A DNA stretch of 64,000 bases, taken from NCBI GenBank assembly GCA_002412795.1, contig DHVS01000028.1:1-64000 (forward strand), written 5' to 3'. The stretch is from a bacterium UBP2_UBA5202 (GTDB lineage Bacteria > Edwardsbacteria > AC1 > EtOH8). The translations under genes were made by a program, and so were the position numbers. Shown one piece after another: positions 25,076-32,947 of the stretch; position 1 is the stretch's first letter; each line of letters opens with the position of its first letter. The notes beneath the pieces were generated by a model. The model searched no databases. It saw only the letters and a list, made by a program, of their open reading frames with translations, and was not told the origin of the DNA.

Positions 25076-26539
25076 TCAGCTTCTAAAACTATGCATCACC
25101 GACAAACTTCCCACGAACAGAAAACCCAGCCAGTACAGCAGCAGAAACGGCACCGAGGCCAGCTGCATGTGGTCAAAGGCGTACCACAAGGCCGCCGAGG
25201 TGTAGGCCACCAAAAGCAGTTCCAGCACCACCGTCAGTTCGAACTTGGCCTTGTATTTTTTGCCGAACCAGCCCTTGGGCTTGCCCAGGGTCAGGTTATA
25301 CTTGGGGGTGCGGGCAAACGCGCTCTGGCGGTTGAACAGGGCGCTGAACACCGCCTTGGTGTTGATCACCGACAGGCCGATGGCCCCGGCCATCAATATG
25401 GGCAGAAAGCAGACGCGGCGGCGCCAGTCGGGATAGATCTCCTTCTGGGCGTAGATGTAGAAGATGGGATAGCTGAAGGCGCTGACAGTGAAAACCGTGG
25501 CCCCGATGAAGAAGCCCCGGGAGGCGGCCTGGGAGACCTTGAGGATCATCATGGGAAAGGACAGCAGGGTCACCGCCAGCATCACCGGGAAGATTATGTG
25601 GTTGGTCAGGTGGATGGTGGCCTCCCATTTGCGCAGGGCGGAAAGCCTGGGATCGCGCCAGATCCGGGGCAGAAGTTTTTTGGCGGTCTGAATGGCTCCC
25701 TTGGCCCAGCGGTACTGCTGGGCTTTGTAGCCGTGGACCTCCTCCGGCACCTCGGCCGGACAGACGATGTCGTTGACGTAGACGAACTCCCATCCGGCCA
25801 GCTGGGCCCGGTAGGAAAGGTCCATGTCCTCGGTCAGGGTGTCTTGCTGCCAGTCGCCGGCGCCAATGATGGCCTCCTTCCGCCAGACCCCGGCGGTGCC
25901 GTTGAAGTTCATGAAGATGCCGGATGAATTGCGGGCCCCGTGTTCGATCACGAAATGGGCGTCCAGCCCGATGGCCTGGCCCTTGGTTAAAAGCGAAGCC
26001 TGTCCGTTGATGTGGCCCCAGCGGGCCTGCACCAGGCCGATCTGGGGCGAGGAGAAGTAGGGCATCATGTTTTTCAGGAAGTCAACCGGGGGCACGAAGT
26101 CGGCGTCGAAGATGGCCAGGAACTCTCCCTTAGCCGCGGCCAGCCCGGCCTTGAGCGCCCCGGCCTTGAAGCCGCTGCGGTCGGTGCGGTGCAGGTGGAC
26201 CATGTTGATCCCCTGTTTCCGGTACTGCTCGGCCAGCCGGGCAGCGTGCTCCCTGGTCTCGTCGGTGGAGTCGTCCAGCACCTGGATCTCCAGCCTGTCC
26301 TTGGGATAGTCCAGGGCGGCCGCCGAGGCGATCAGCCGCTCCACCACGTACTGTTCGTTGTAGATGGGAAGCTGAACGGTGACCATGGGCCATTCGGCGA
26401 TCTGGCAGCGGAGCTTTTGGCGGTTGACCTTGTTCTTGCGGTAAAGATAGACCATCAGATAGGCGTGGAAAGAATAGACCGAGAGCACCAGCATCATCAG
26501 GCAGTAGAATACCAGCAGCAGGATATCGTAGGTGGACAT
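25076..26539 (-). CDS. Cellulose-synthase-like family 2 glycosyltransferase
   Basis: The 487-residue inner-membrane processive GT2 has an N-terminal membrane segment (LLLVFYCLMMLVLSVYSF). The GT-A catalytic core carries LPIYNEQYVVERLI, DDSTDET, DADFVPP, TEDMDLSYRAQLAGW and the processivity motif QQYRWAKG. About four more membrane segments lie near the C terminus. Among relatives, CslA-type beta-mannan and glucomannan synthases and bacterial CESA-like enzymes look closest in architecture. The neighbouring GT4 and GH130 genes favour a beta-mannan-type polymer, but this is an inference. No BcsB or PilZ domain is encoded nearby. Confidence 0.9.
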   Translation of the reverse strand: MSTYDILLLVFYCLMMLVLSVYSFHAYLMVYLYRKNKVNRQKLRCQIAEWPMVTVQLPIYNEQYVVERLIASAAALDYPKDRLEIQVLDDSTDETREHAARLAEQYRKQGINMVHLHRTDRSGFKAGALKAGLAAAKGEFLAIFDADFVPPVDFLKNMMPYFSSPQIGLVQARWGHINGQASLLTKGQAIGLDAHFVIEHGARNSSGIFMNFNGTAGVWRKEAIIGAGDWQQDTLTEDMDLSYRAQLAGWEFVYVNDIVCPAEVPEEVHGYKAQQYRWAKGAIQTAKKLLPRIWRDPRLSALRKWEATIHLTNHIIFPVMLAVTLLSFPMMILKVSQAASRGFFIGATVFTVSAFSYPIFYIYAQKEIYPDWRRRVCFLPILMAGAIGLSVINTKAVFSALFNRQSAFARTPKYNLTLGKPKGWFGKKYKAKFELTVVLELLLVAYTSAALWYAFDHMQLASVPFLLLYWLGFLFVGSLSVMHSFRS

Positions 26540-26589
26540 GGCCTTGTTATATTGTTATATTGAACGTTGATAGCCGCAATTAAGCCAAA

Positions 26590-26700
26590 ATAAAAAATGG
26601 GAAATGGAAATAGTTTTTTGTGCCTTCTGTGCTTTCTGTGGTCAATTAGCGATTGCTTCCTTTGTGCGGCACGATGCAATTTCGCAATGACTGTTCAGTA
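26590..26700. repeat. Intergenic repeats upstream of the GT2 gene
   Basis: GGGAAATGGAAATAG (TTCCCATTT family), TGTGCCTTCTGTGCTTTCTG (CACAAAG-arm family) and GCGATTGCTTCC followed by CAATTTCGCAATGAC (GCGAAGCAAT family) lie together between the mglA-like and GT2 genes. No gene is seen. Confidence 0.5.
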
Positions 26701-26719
26701 TCTTGGTGGCAAATGGTTC

Positions 26720-27298
26720 TCAGCTGAGGTTCTTCAGCACCATCTTGGCCACCGACTTCAGGGTCTCGAACACCCCGTAACCCTGGTGGGCCACCGCCTC
26801 CATTTCCGGGGAGTTGAACTTGTTAAGCTGCCCCCTCATCTCCTCCACCGAGGCGATGTTGGGCAGATCCCGCTTGTTGTATTGGATCAGGAAGGGTATG
26901 GTCTGGATGTTCAGTCCGTATTCCGCCATGTTGTCCTGGAGGTTGGCCATGGATTCCATGTTGGCCTCCAGCCGCTCCACCTGGGAATCGGCCACGAACA
27001 CCACCCCGTCCACGCCCCGCAGGATCAGCTTGCGGCTGGCGTTGTAGAACACCTGGCCCGGGACGGTATAGAGGTGGAACCTGGTCTTAAAGCCCTTGAT
27101 GGAACCCAGGTCCAGGGGCAGAAAGTCGAAGAACAGGGTCCGGTCCAGCTCGGTGGCCAGGGAGATCAGCTTGCCTTTGGCCTCGGGCGCCACCTTGGTG
27201 TAAATGTGCTTGATATTGGTGGTCTTGCCGCAAAGGCCGCAGCCGTAGTAGACGATCTTGCAGTTGATCTCGCGCGATGAATAATTTATTAAAGACAC
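26720..27298 (-). CDS. mglA: MglA-like small Ras-superfamily GTPase
   Basis: The 192-residue protein belongs to the bacterial MglA family, polarity switches controlling motility, pilus placement or envelope machinery. The P-loop YYGCGLCGKTTN, switch region LDRTLFFDFLPLDLG, VPGQVFYNASRKLILRGVDG (G3 is degenerate as in MglA) and the guanine motif YNKRDLP are all present. Translation starts at GTG with GGAG upstream. It lies 15 nt downstream of a Roadblock/LC7 gene, the normal MglA-MglB partnership. Confidence 0.9.
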   Translation of the reverse strand: MSLINYSSREINCKIVYYGCGLCGKTTNIKHIYTKVAPEAKGKLISLATELDRTLFFDFLPLDLGSIKGFKTRFHLYTVPGQVFYNASRKLILRGVDGVVFVADSQVERLEANMESMANLQDNMAEYGLNIQTIPFLIQYNKRDLPNIASVEEMRGQLNKFNSPEMEAVAHQGYGVFETLKSVAKMVLKNLS

Positions 27299-27313
27299 TT
27301 TTGGCGCTCCCGG

Positions 27314-27820
27314 CTACTTAAAAAGGTTGTCCAGCTCGGACTCGGCCTCGGAGGCGAAATCGGAGCCGAAATTTGAACCCGACAGCGGCGGGGGCTGGGG
27401 CGATTCCTCCAGTTTGGCGAAGATGGCCTGGAACATCTTGATCAGCTCGGCCACCGTCTGCTTGGTGCGGACCCGCACCAGGCCCAAAGTGGTGCGCTGG
27501 TCGAAGATCACCGCCAGCATCACCCGGGATTCTATGGAGGCCACGTAGATGTTCTGCTTTTCGCCCTGATGGAACAGGGTGGAGAATTCCTTCTCCCCCA
27601 CCAGCATGGCCAGCTGGCTGGTAGCCGCGAAATCGGCGGCCGAGAGCGAGGCGAACGAGGTGGTGTCCAGCTGGCTGATGTCCCCGGCCGTGGTGATCAG
27701 CTGTCCGGCCTTGTCTATCAGCAGCACCGCCAGGGAATTGGTGTTCTTAAGGAGCTGGTTCAACAGCTCGTTAATAGACCAAAAATCGTCCTCGAATACG
27801 TTTAAATTTTCCACCGGCAC
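27314..27820 (-). CDS. Roadblock/LC7 domain protein (MglB-like)
   Basis: The 168-residue protein has one Roadblock/LC7 domain (about 12-125) of the type that dimerises and acts as GTPase-activating partner of MglA: LLIDKAGQLITTAGDISQLD, LAALSAADFAATSQLA-like helix and FSTLFHQGEKQNIYV. A 40-residue acidic tail with PPPLSGSNFGSD follows. A GTG start with AGAGGTG at 7-nt spacing is used. It is directly followed by the MglA-like gene. Confidence 0.87.
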   Translation of the reverse strand: MPVENLNVFEDDFWSINELLNQLLKNTNSLAVLLIDKAGQLITTAGDISQLDTTSFASLSAADFAATSQLAMLVGEKEFSTLFHQGEKQNIYVASIESRVMLAVIFDQRTTLGLVRVRTKQTVAELIKMFQAIFAKLEESPQPPPLSGSNFGSDFASEAESELDNLFK

Positions 27821-27860
27821 TTTAATTCACCTCTTAAAATTTCTTCTGGTTAAGAGACCC

Positions 27861-28020
27861 GGGCGAGGCGCGCCTCTCCCCTACAGTGATCTAATCCCAA
27901 ATATCTGTTCCCATGACCCAAGGTCAGTCCCCGTTATCTGATCCCAAGTCTCTGCCCCTGATCCCTTTTCCCATTTATCTATTTCCCATTTACCTAATTT
28001 CCAAGTTATCTATTCCCTAA
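27861..28020. repeat. Palindrome plus degenerate tandem TCCCAAGT/TTCCCATTT words
   Basis: GGGCGAGGCG/CGCCTCTCCC (27861-27880) is a near-perfect palindrome. It is followed by about ten irregular copies of a short word of the type TATCTGATCCCAAG or TTTCCCATTTACC. Units vary from 10 to 18 nt and no spacers exist, so it is neither a CRISPR nor a clean satellite. It fills the 200-nt gap between porB and the Roadblock gene. Confidence 0.55.
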
Positions 28021-28021
28021 G

Positions 28022-28945
28022 CTACTGGCTGCACTTTTTGCCCAGGTTCTCCCAGCGCAGGTCGATGTCCTTCTGGATCTCTTCTAAGATGGCCTGATTC
28101 TCCGGACGCTTCAGGTGCCGGAACCGCTCCTGCTGGAACAGCCATTCGGTGATTGGTTTTCTCTCCTTGGGGGTGTAGTTGATCTTGTACTTGCCGTCCT
28201 CCACCTCGTACAGCGGCCAGAAATTGGTATCCACCGCCAGCCGCCCCATTTCGGCGGTCAGCTCCGGGGGATAGCCCCAGCCCAGCCGGCAGGGCTGCAG
28301 TACCGCGATGAAGGCCGGGCCGCCCTTGGCCAAAGCCTTTTCCACTTTTTTGGTGAAATCGGACCAGTTGCCCACCACGCTCTGGGCCACATAGGGAATT
28401 CCGTGGGCTGCTATGATCTCGGTCAGGTTCTTGCGGAACTGGACCTTGCCGGGTATCTTTTTGCCGTTGGGGCTGGTGGTGGTGGCGCTGCCCTTGGGGG
28501 TGGCCGAGGAGCGCTGGATGCCGGTGTTCATGTAGGCCTGGTTATCGTAGCAGATGTAGAGCATGTTGTGCCCGCGCTCCATGGCGCCGGACAGGGCCTG
28601 CAGCCCGATGTCGTAGGTGCCGCCGTCGCCGCCAAAGGCCATGAAACGGATGTCCTCTTTCACCGTGCCCTGGCGCTTCAGCGACTTGTAGGCCGCTTCC
28701 ACCCCGGAGATGGTGGCCGCCGAGTTCTCGAAGGCGCTGTGGATGAAGGGCACATCCCAGGCGGTGTAGGGGAAGATGGTGGAGACCACTTCCAGACAGC
28801 CGGTGGCGCAGGTGGCCACCACCGGCTTGTCGCCGGCGGCCAGCAATGCCTGGCGGGCCACGATAGTGGCCCCGCACCCGGCGCAGGCCCGGTGCCCGCC
28901 GGTGAACTTGTCGCCCCGGGCAGCCAGTTCTTTAAGATTTGCCAT
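28022..28945 (-). CDS. porB: Pyruvate:ferredoxin oxidoreductase, beta subunit
   Basis: The 307-residue beta subunit binds thiamine pyrophosphate and the proximal [4Fe-4S] cluster of the oxygen-sensitive enzyme that converts pyruvate to acetyl-CoA. Cysteines lie in RACAGCGATIV and in VVATCATGCLE. The TPP motif is GDGGTYDIGLQALSGAMERG with YDNQAYMNTG. PCRLGWGYPPE is typical of PorB. It is the last gene of porG-porD-porA-porB, separated from porA by a 74-nt repeat-filled gap. AAGGATAAT precedes the ATG. Confidence 0.95.
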   Translation of the reverse strand: MANLKELAARGDKFTGGHRACAGCGATIVARQALLAAGDKPVVATCATGCLEVVSTIFPYTAWDVPFIHSAFENSAATISGVEAAYKSLKRQGTVKEDIRFMAFGGDGGTYDIGLQALSGAMERGHNMLYICYDNQAYMNTGIQRSSATPKGSATTTSPNGKKIPGKVQFRKNLTEIIAAHGIPYVAQSVVGNWSDFTKKVEKALAKGGPAFIAVLQPCRLGWGYPPELTAEMGRLAVDTNFWPLYEVEDGKYKINYTPKERKPITEWLFQQERFRHLKRPENQAILEEIQKDIDLRWENLGKKCSQ

Positions 28946-28959
28946 GTTTATATTATCCT

Positions 28960-29018
28960 TGTAATAAAATTCTAAATTCAGAATACAGAATACAAAATCC
29001 TGTCTTCTGCTTTTTGTA
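28960..29018. repeat. Repeat within the por operon (porA-porB gap)
   Basis: AAATTCTAAATTCAGAATAC, ACAGAATACAAAATCC and TTCTGCTTTTTGTATTTAG form an AT-rich imperfect palindrome. The AAATTC words resemble the in-frame stretch inside hypE at 55110-55146. Confidence 0.5.
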
Positions 29019-29019
29019 T

Positions 29020-30195
29020 TTAGTCCCGGACCCCCAGGTAGCTGACCGAATCGGCCTTGACCTGGCCGGCCTTCAGGTCCATGAACAGGCCCTCGATCTG
29101 CTCCATGTCTATCTCCCGCCCGCCCAGGCCGTAGATCACGCCAGCGATCCGGGGCTTCTTGGCCGAGCCGTAAAGGGCCGAGCGGACCTCGGTGAACACC
29201 GGGCCACCGAAGCCGCCGATGGAGTCGGAGCGGTCCAGCACCGCCACCGTCTGGATGTTCTCCAGGGCCCTGGCGATCTCCTCGGCCGGGAAGGGACGGA
29301 AGACGCGGATCTTCAGCAGTCCGGCCTTGACCCCCTGCTTGCGCAGCTTATCGATGACCACCTTGGCGGTGCCGCAGGTGGAGCCCAAAGCCACGATGGC
29401 CAATTCGGCGTCGTCCAGCTGGTATTTCTCGATCAGACCGTAATTGGTGTCGAATTTCTTCCCGAACTCGGCGCCCACTTCCTTGATGACCTTGAGGGCG
29501 TTGTTCTGGGCGTCCACCATGGCCCGGCGATGCTCAAAATAGTAGTCGGTCAGGTTGATGGCCCCCACGGTGTAGGGCTTCTTGATGTCTAAAAGATGCA
29601 TCATGGGATCGTACTTGCCGATGAAGCTCTGGACCTCGGCATCGGGCAGGGTGTCTATCCGCTCCATGCCGTGGGAGATGATGAAGCCGTCGGTGGTGAC
29701 CATCACCGGCAGGCGGACGTCCCTGTGTTCGGCTATCCGCATGGCCTGGATCATGCTGTCATAGGCCTCCTGGGCGTTCTCGGAGAAGATGTGGATCCAG
29801 CCAGCGTCGCGGCAGCCCATGGTGTCGGAGTGGTCGCAGTGGATGTTGATGGGGGCCGCCAGCGCCCGGTTGACGTCGGCCATCACGATGGGCAGGCGCA
29901 GCCCGGCGGCGATGTAGATCATCTCGTACATCAGGGCCAGGCCCTGGGAGCTGGTGCCGGTCATGGTCCGGGCCCCGGCCGCGCAGGAGCCGATGCAGGC
30001 CGACATGGCCGAATGCTCGGACTCCACCGCCACGAACTCGGTCTTGACCTCGCCGTCGGCCACGTACTGGGAAAATATCTGGACTATCTCGGTGGCCGGG
30101 GTGATGGGATAGGCGGCCACCACGTCGGGATTGATCTGCTTCATGGCCAGGGCCATGGCTTCGTTGCCGGTCTTGGCCAGTATTGTCTTCTGCAT
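29020..30195 (-). CDS. porA: Pyruvate:ferredoxin oxidoreductase, alpha subunit
   Basis: The 391-residue alpha subunit carries the pyrimidine-binding domain for TPP and the transketolase C-terminal domain. Typical stretches are NPDVVAAYPITPATEIVQ, FVAVESEHSAMSACIGS, GARTMTGTSSQGLALMYEM and DRSDSIGGFGGPVFTEV. Length agrees with the four-subunit enzyme. The ATG is one base from the porD stop codon, so the genes are co-translated. Variation in 2-oxoacid specificity (pyruvate versus 2-ketoisovalerate) cannot be excluded by eye. Confidence 0.94.
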   Translation of the reverse strand: MQKTILAKTGNEAMALAMKQINPDVVAAYPITPATEIVQIFSQYVADGEVKTEFVAVESEHSAMSACIGSCAAGARTMTGTSSQGLALMYEMIYIAAGLRLPIVMADVNRALAAPINIHCDHSDTMGCRDAGWIHIFSENAQEAYDSMIQAMRIAEHRDVRLPVMVTTDGFIISHGMERIDTLPDAEVQSFIGKYDPMMHLLDIKKPYTVGAINLTDYYFEHRRAMVDAQNNALKVIKEVGAEFGKKFDTNYGLIEKYQLDDAELAIVALGSTCGTAKVVIDKLRKQGVKAGLLKIRVFRPFPAEEIARALENIQTVAVLDRSDSIGGFGGPVFTEVRSALYGSAKKPRIAGVIYGLGGREIDMEQIEGLFMDLKAGQVKADSVSYLGVRD

Positions 30196-30196
30196 G

Positions 30197-30493
30197 CTAT
30201 TTGACCTCCTCTTCCATGACGATGGCCTTGACCTTCTTCTTGCCCGGACACTCGTGGGCGCATATACCGCAGCCCTTGCAGTGGTCCAGGTTAAAGCCTG
30301 TCACCTGGCCGTCCTTTAGGATGACGGCGGAATCTGGGCAGTAGACCCAGCAGAACAGGCACTGGATGCAGTTCTCGGGATGATACACCGGCCGGGAGCT
30401 TCTCCAGTCCCCGGTCTTGAAATCCACGGCGGTGCCGCTTTTTTCTATATTGCCGCCCAGGGCCAGTTCTTTGTATTTTTTCAATTCGCTCAT
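30197..30493 (-). CDS. porD: Pyruvate:ferredoxin oxidoreductase, delta (ferredoxin-like) subunit
   Basis: The 98-residue subunit carries two [4Fe-4S] clusters that pass electrons to ferredoxin. Two C-x2-C-x2-C-x3-C-P motifs are clear: ENCIQCLFCWVYCPDSA and HCKGCGICAHECPGKKK. The start overlaps porG by 4 nt and the stop is one base before porA. Confidence 0.95.
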   Translation of the reverse strand: MSELKKYKELALGGNIEKSGTAVDFKTGDWRSSRPVYHPENCIQCLFCWVYCPDSAVILKDGQVTGFNLDHCKGCGICAHECPGKKKVKAIVMEEEVK

Positions 30494-31056
30494 GCCGACT
30501 TTACCTCCTCTGCCGCCCGCTTCATGGATTGGATGTTGCCCTCTATCACCTCCGGCCGGTGGGCGAATTTCTTGGCCAGCTTCTTTTCGGTGTCCTCCAT
30601 CATGCTCTTGAAATCCAGCACCCCGGTGATCTTCACCAGGGCCGCCAGCATGGGGGTGTTGGGGATGTTCTTGCCGATGGTCTCCTCGGATATTTTGGAG
30701 GCGTCCACTGTGAATATTTTTCCGTCGAACTTGACGGATTTCTTGATCTCCACCGCATCCAGGCCGGTGTTGATGATCAGCATTCCGTCCGGCCCCAGGC
30801 CCGCGGTGACGTTGACCGAAGCCATCAGGGTGGGATCCAGCACCACCACCACCTTGGGTGATTTGACCGGGCAGTGCATCAGGATGGGCTGTTCATCGAT
30901 GCGGTTGAATGATTGCACCGGGGCGCCCATCCGCTCCGGTCCGTACTCGGGAAAGGCCTGTACATACTTGCCGGCCGACAATGCGGCGTCGGCCAGTAAC
31001 AGGGCCGCGGTCTTGGCTCCCTGACCGCCCCGTCCATGCCATCTGATCTCGATCAT
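30490..31056 (-). CDS. porG: Pyruvate:ferredoxin oxidoreductase, gamma subunit
   Basis: The 188-residue gamma subunit opens with MIEIRWHGRGGQGAKTAALLL, here split as IEIRWHGRGGQGAKTAA, the family hallmark. It continues with FPEYGPERMGAPVQSF and GDPTL-like VVVLDPTLMASVN. It is the first gene of the operon, behind a near-consensus promoter, with AGGAG upstream of the ATG. Confidence 0.94.
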   Translation of the reverse strand: MIEIRWHGRGGQGAKTAALLLADAALSAGKYVQAFPEYGPERMGAPVQSFNRIDEQPILMHCPVKSPKVVVVLDPTLMASVNVTAGLGPDGMLIINTGLDAVEIKKSVKFDGKIFTVDASKISEETIGKNIPNTPMLAALVKITGVLDFKSMMEDTEKKLAKKFAHRPEVIEGNIQSMKRAAEEVKSA

Positions 31057-31132
31057 TTTATATTGATAACTCCTATAAATTGCAGAGGGATAAAAAAATG
31101 CCCCCAGGCTAAAAATGCCAAAGTAAATAGTT

Positions 31133-31161
31133 AGTATAGCTCAAAAAATGGTAAAAGTCAA
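31133..31161 (-). promoter_or_regulatory. Promoter of the por operon
   Basis: TTGACT (31156-31161) and TATACT (31133-31138) are separated by exactly 17 nt on the minus strand. The start site should fall near 31126, giving a leader of about 70 nt before porG. This is one of the best consensus matches in the window and fits a highly expressed central enzyme. Confidence 0.8.
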
Positions 31162-31307
31162 ATACTTTTTGCTTATGTATGGGGATACCCCGGGGCATAG
31201 ACCGGACAAAGGCATAATGGGACACGGATTAACACGGATTTTCTTATATACCTCTCCCACTAAAACCACGAAAGGGAATAAAATATAGTGATTTTTTTGA
31301 AAATGGT
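31162..31307. repeat. Gap with ACACGGATT-type repeat
   Basis: GGGGATACCCCGGGG (31180-31194) and a GGACACGGATTAACACGG copy (about 31209-31226) lie here, followed by ACCACGAAAGGGAATAAA, a weak CACAAAG-arm relative. No gene is seen between the TPR gene and the por promoter. Confidence 0.45.
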
Positions 31308-32603
31308 TTAGTGTTTTTCGTGGGTAGCCGGATAACCTTCCAGTTCCTCCAACTTTTCCCGGTTGTCAGAATTGGGAGCAGTCCGGCACAGTTCCCGGTA
31401 GAGCTCCAGGGCCGCTTGTTTGCGGACTTCGTTCCCGGTCAGTTTGAAAAGTTCATAGATGATCCGGGCCTGATCTTTGGGCAGCCGGTATTCGTCCAGC
31501 AGGCCTTCCATTTGCCTGACTCCTTCCGGCTTATCTTCAACCGAAGCCAGTTTGGCCTGCAGCATGCGGCATTTGAAGACGGTGTCGCTTTTCCCCAGGG
31601 CCCGGGCGGTCTCATGCGCCTGGCGGCAGCTGGTATCTGACTCGGGGTAAAGTCCCATCTGGTAAAGCAGCTCGGCCTGCTCCTCCAGGAATATCGCCAG
31701 ATAGTATTTCAGGTTGATCTCCCGGGCCAGAGCCACTGACCGTTCAAAGCTCTCCCTGGCCTGCCGGAGGTCCTCGGTGATCCGTTGTAGGTTGGCCAGG
31801 TGGCTCAGGCTGATGCTCAGCCCCTTTTTATCGCCCAGTTCCCGGGCTATGGCCAGCCGCTGTTCTATTATCTCCCGGCTTTTGCTGTAATCCTTCTGCT
31901 CCAGATAAATGACCGCCATGTTGCCCAGGGCCACGCTCAGGACATATTTGTCGCCTATCAGTTCCGCCCATTCGGCCTGGCGGTTCCAGCACTCGGCGGC
32001 CTTTTGGGGTTCCCCCTGCGAGTTGTATATCCAGCCGATGTTCCCCATGCTGATGCTGGCGTTGAGATGGTCACCGGCCGCCTGATCCAGGGCCAGGCCC
32101 TCCTGATAGCGCTCCAGCGCCCTTTCATTATTGCCCATGTCGCCGTAAAGGTTGCCCAGGTTGTTCAGGGCTATTGAAATGTCATACCGGCTGTTCTGCT
32201 TCCTCCCCAGTTCCAGCGACCTTTCGAAGCATTCCAGAGCCTGCGGGTATTTCCCCTGCCGGCTGTGGATGTTGCCGATTTTATTCAGCACCGCGCCCAG
32301 CTTCCCCTCCTGGCCGGTTCGGAGGAAATGGTCCCGGGCCTGGGACAACAGCTCCAGCGGCCGGACATCGTCGCCCTTTTTGTGAAGCATCCAGCCCAGC
32401 TTGGTCCGGCACTCGGCCATGGCCTCCTTGTTTTGGGCCTTATCGGCCGTATCCAATCCGGCGGCAAACAGCGCCCCGGCCGCATCCCATTGGCCGGTCA
32501 GCTCCAGCACCTCTCCTTTTTTGATCAGTACCTGGTGGGGGTGGAAGGAGCTTGAGCCTCTCGGCACTTCAAACCATAATATTTTAAGCGGGTGTTTATG
32601 CAA
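31308..32603 (-). CDS. TPR protein, possibly 5'-truncated
   Basis: The 431-residue frame is almost wholly tetratricopeptide repeats, with canonical units such as ALNNLGNLYGDMGNNERALERYQEG (split: LNNLGNLYGDMG, NNERALERYQ), ISMGNIGWIYNSQGEPQKA and ISLSHLANLQRITEDLRQA. It begins at TTG with no ribosome site, and the first 25 residues look like translated intergenic sequence. The first internal ATG is about 60 codons in. Such TPR arrays often form the C-terminal half of ATPase or cyclase regulators, so this may be a remnant that lost its N-terminal domain. No signal peptide is seen. Confidence 0.7.
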   Translation of the reverse strand: MHKHPLKILWFEVPRGSSSFHPHQVLIKKGEVLELTGQWDAAGALFAAGLDTADKAQNKEAMAECRTKLGWMLHKKGDDVRPLELLSQARDHFLRTGQEGKLGAVLNKIGNIHSRQGKYPQALECFERSLELGRKQNSRYDISIALNNLGNLYGDMGNNERALERYQEGLALDQAAGDHLNASISMGNIGWIYNSQGEPQKAAECWNRQAEWAELIGDKYVLSVALGNMAVIYLEQKDYSKSREIIEQRLAIARELGDKKGLSISLSHLANLQRITEDLRQARESFERSVALAREINLKYYLAIFLEEQAELLYQMGLYPESDTSCRQAHETARALGKSDTVFKCRMLQAKLASVEDKPEGVRQMEGLLDEYRLPKDQARIIYELFKLTGNEVRKQAALELYRELCRTAPNSDNREKLEELEGYPATHEKH

Positions 32604-32947
32604 GGCTTGAACAAATTTGATGTTTGAGGGTATTGAGATACCATTCTGACTTTTAAATATACCACTTTAAACTTTTACATGCAATAAAAATATCGCTTTC
32701 ATCCGCCAAATAATCTTGATAATTGATAGCGGTTATGTTATACTGAATATTTGGATATTTGTTATTGTTCAGCCACAAAGCATGCCCTGAGTGAGTAGAA
32801 CGAAAGGGTCACAAAGGCACTAAGATACTGGGCAATTCCACTATAGAATAAACGCACGTATATAGTTCATCCTTTGAGACTTGGTGTCTTAGCGGCTCCG
32901 AATGGTTACGAAAATCAACCAATAATTCACGGGAGAATCACTATCCC
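32604..32947. repeat. 344-nt gap with inverted CACAAAGGCAC arms downstream of the tldD promoter
   Basis: Apart from the promoter at 32716-32744, the gap holds an element with arms at 32768-32830 (TTCAGCCACAAAG, GTCACAAAGGCACTAAG) and, inverted, 32871-32905 (GACTTGGTGTCTTAGCGGC). It separates the promoter from tldD by about 150 nt. No gene or RNA was recognised. Confidence 0.55.
32716..32744 (+). promoter_or_regulatory. Promoter upstream of tldD
   Basis: TTGATA (32716-32721), 17 nt, TATACT (32739-32744). The predicted start near 32751 gives a leader of almost 200 nt to tldD, most of it made of a dispersed repeat element. Confidence 0.65.

Noticed and set aside
27861..28020. Possible CRISPR array
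   Set aside because: Units are short, irregular and adjacent; there are no unique spacers of constant length and no cas genes.
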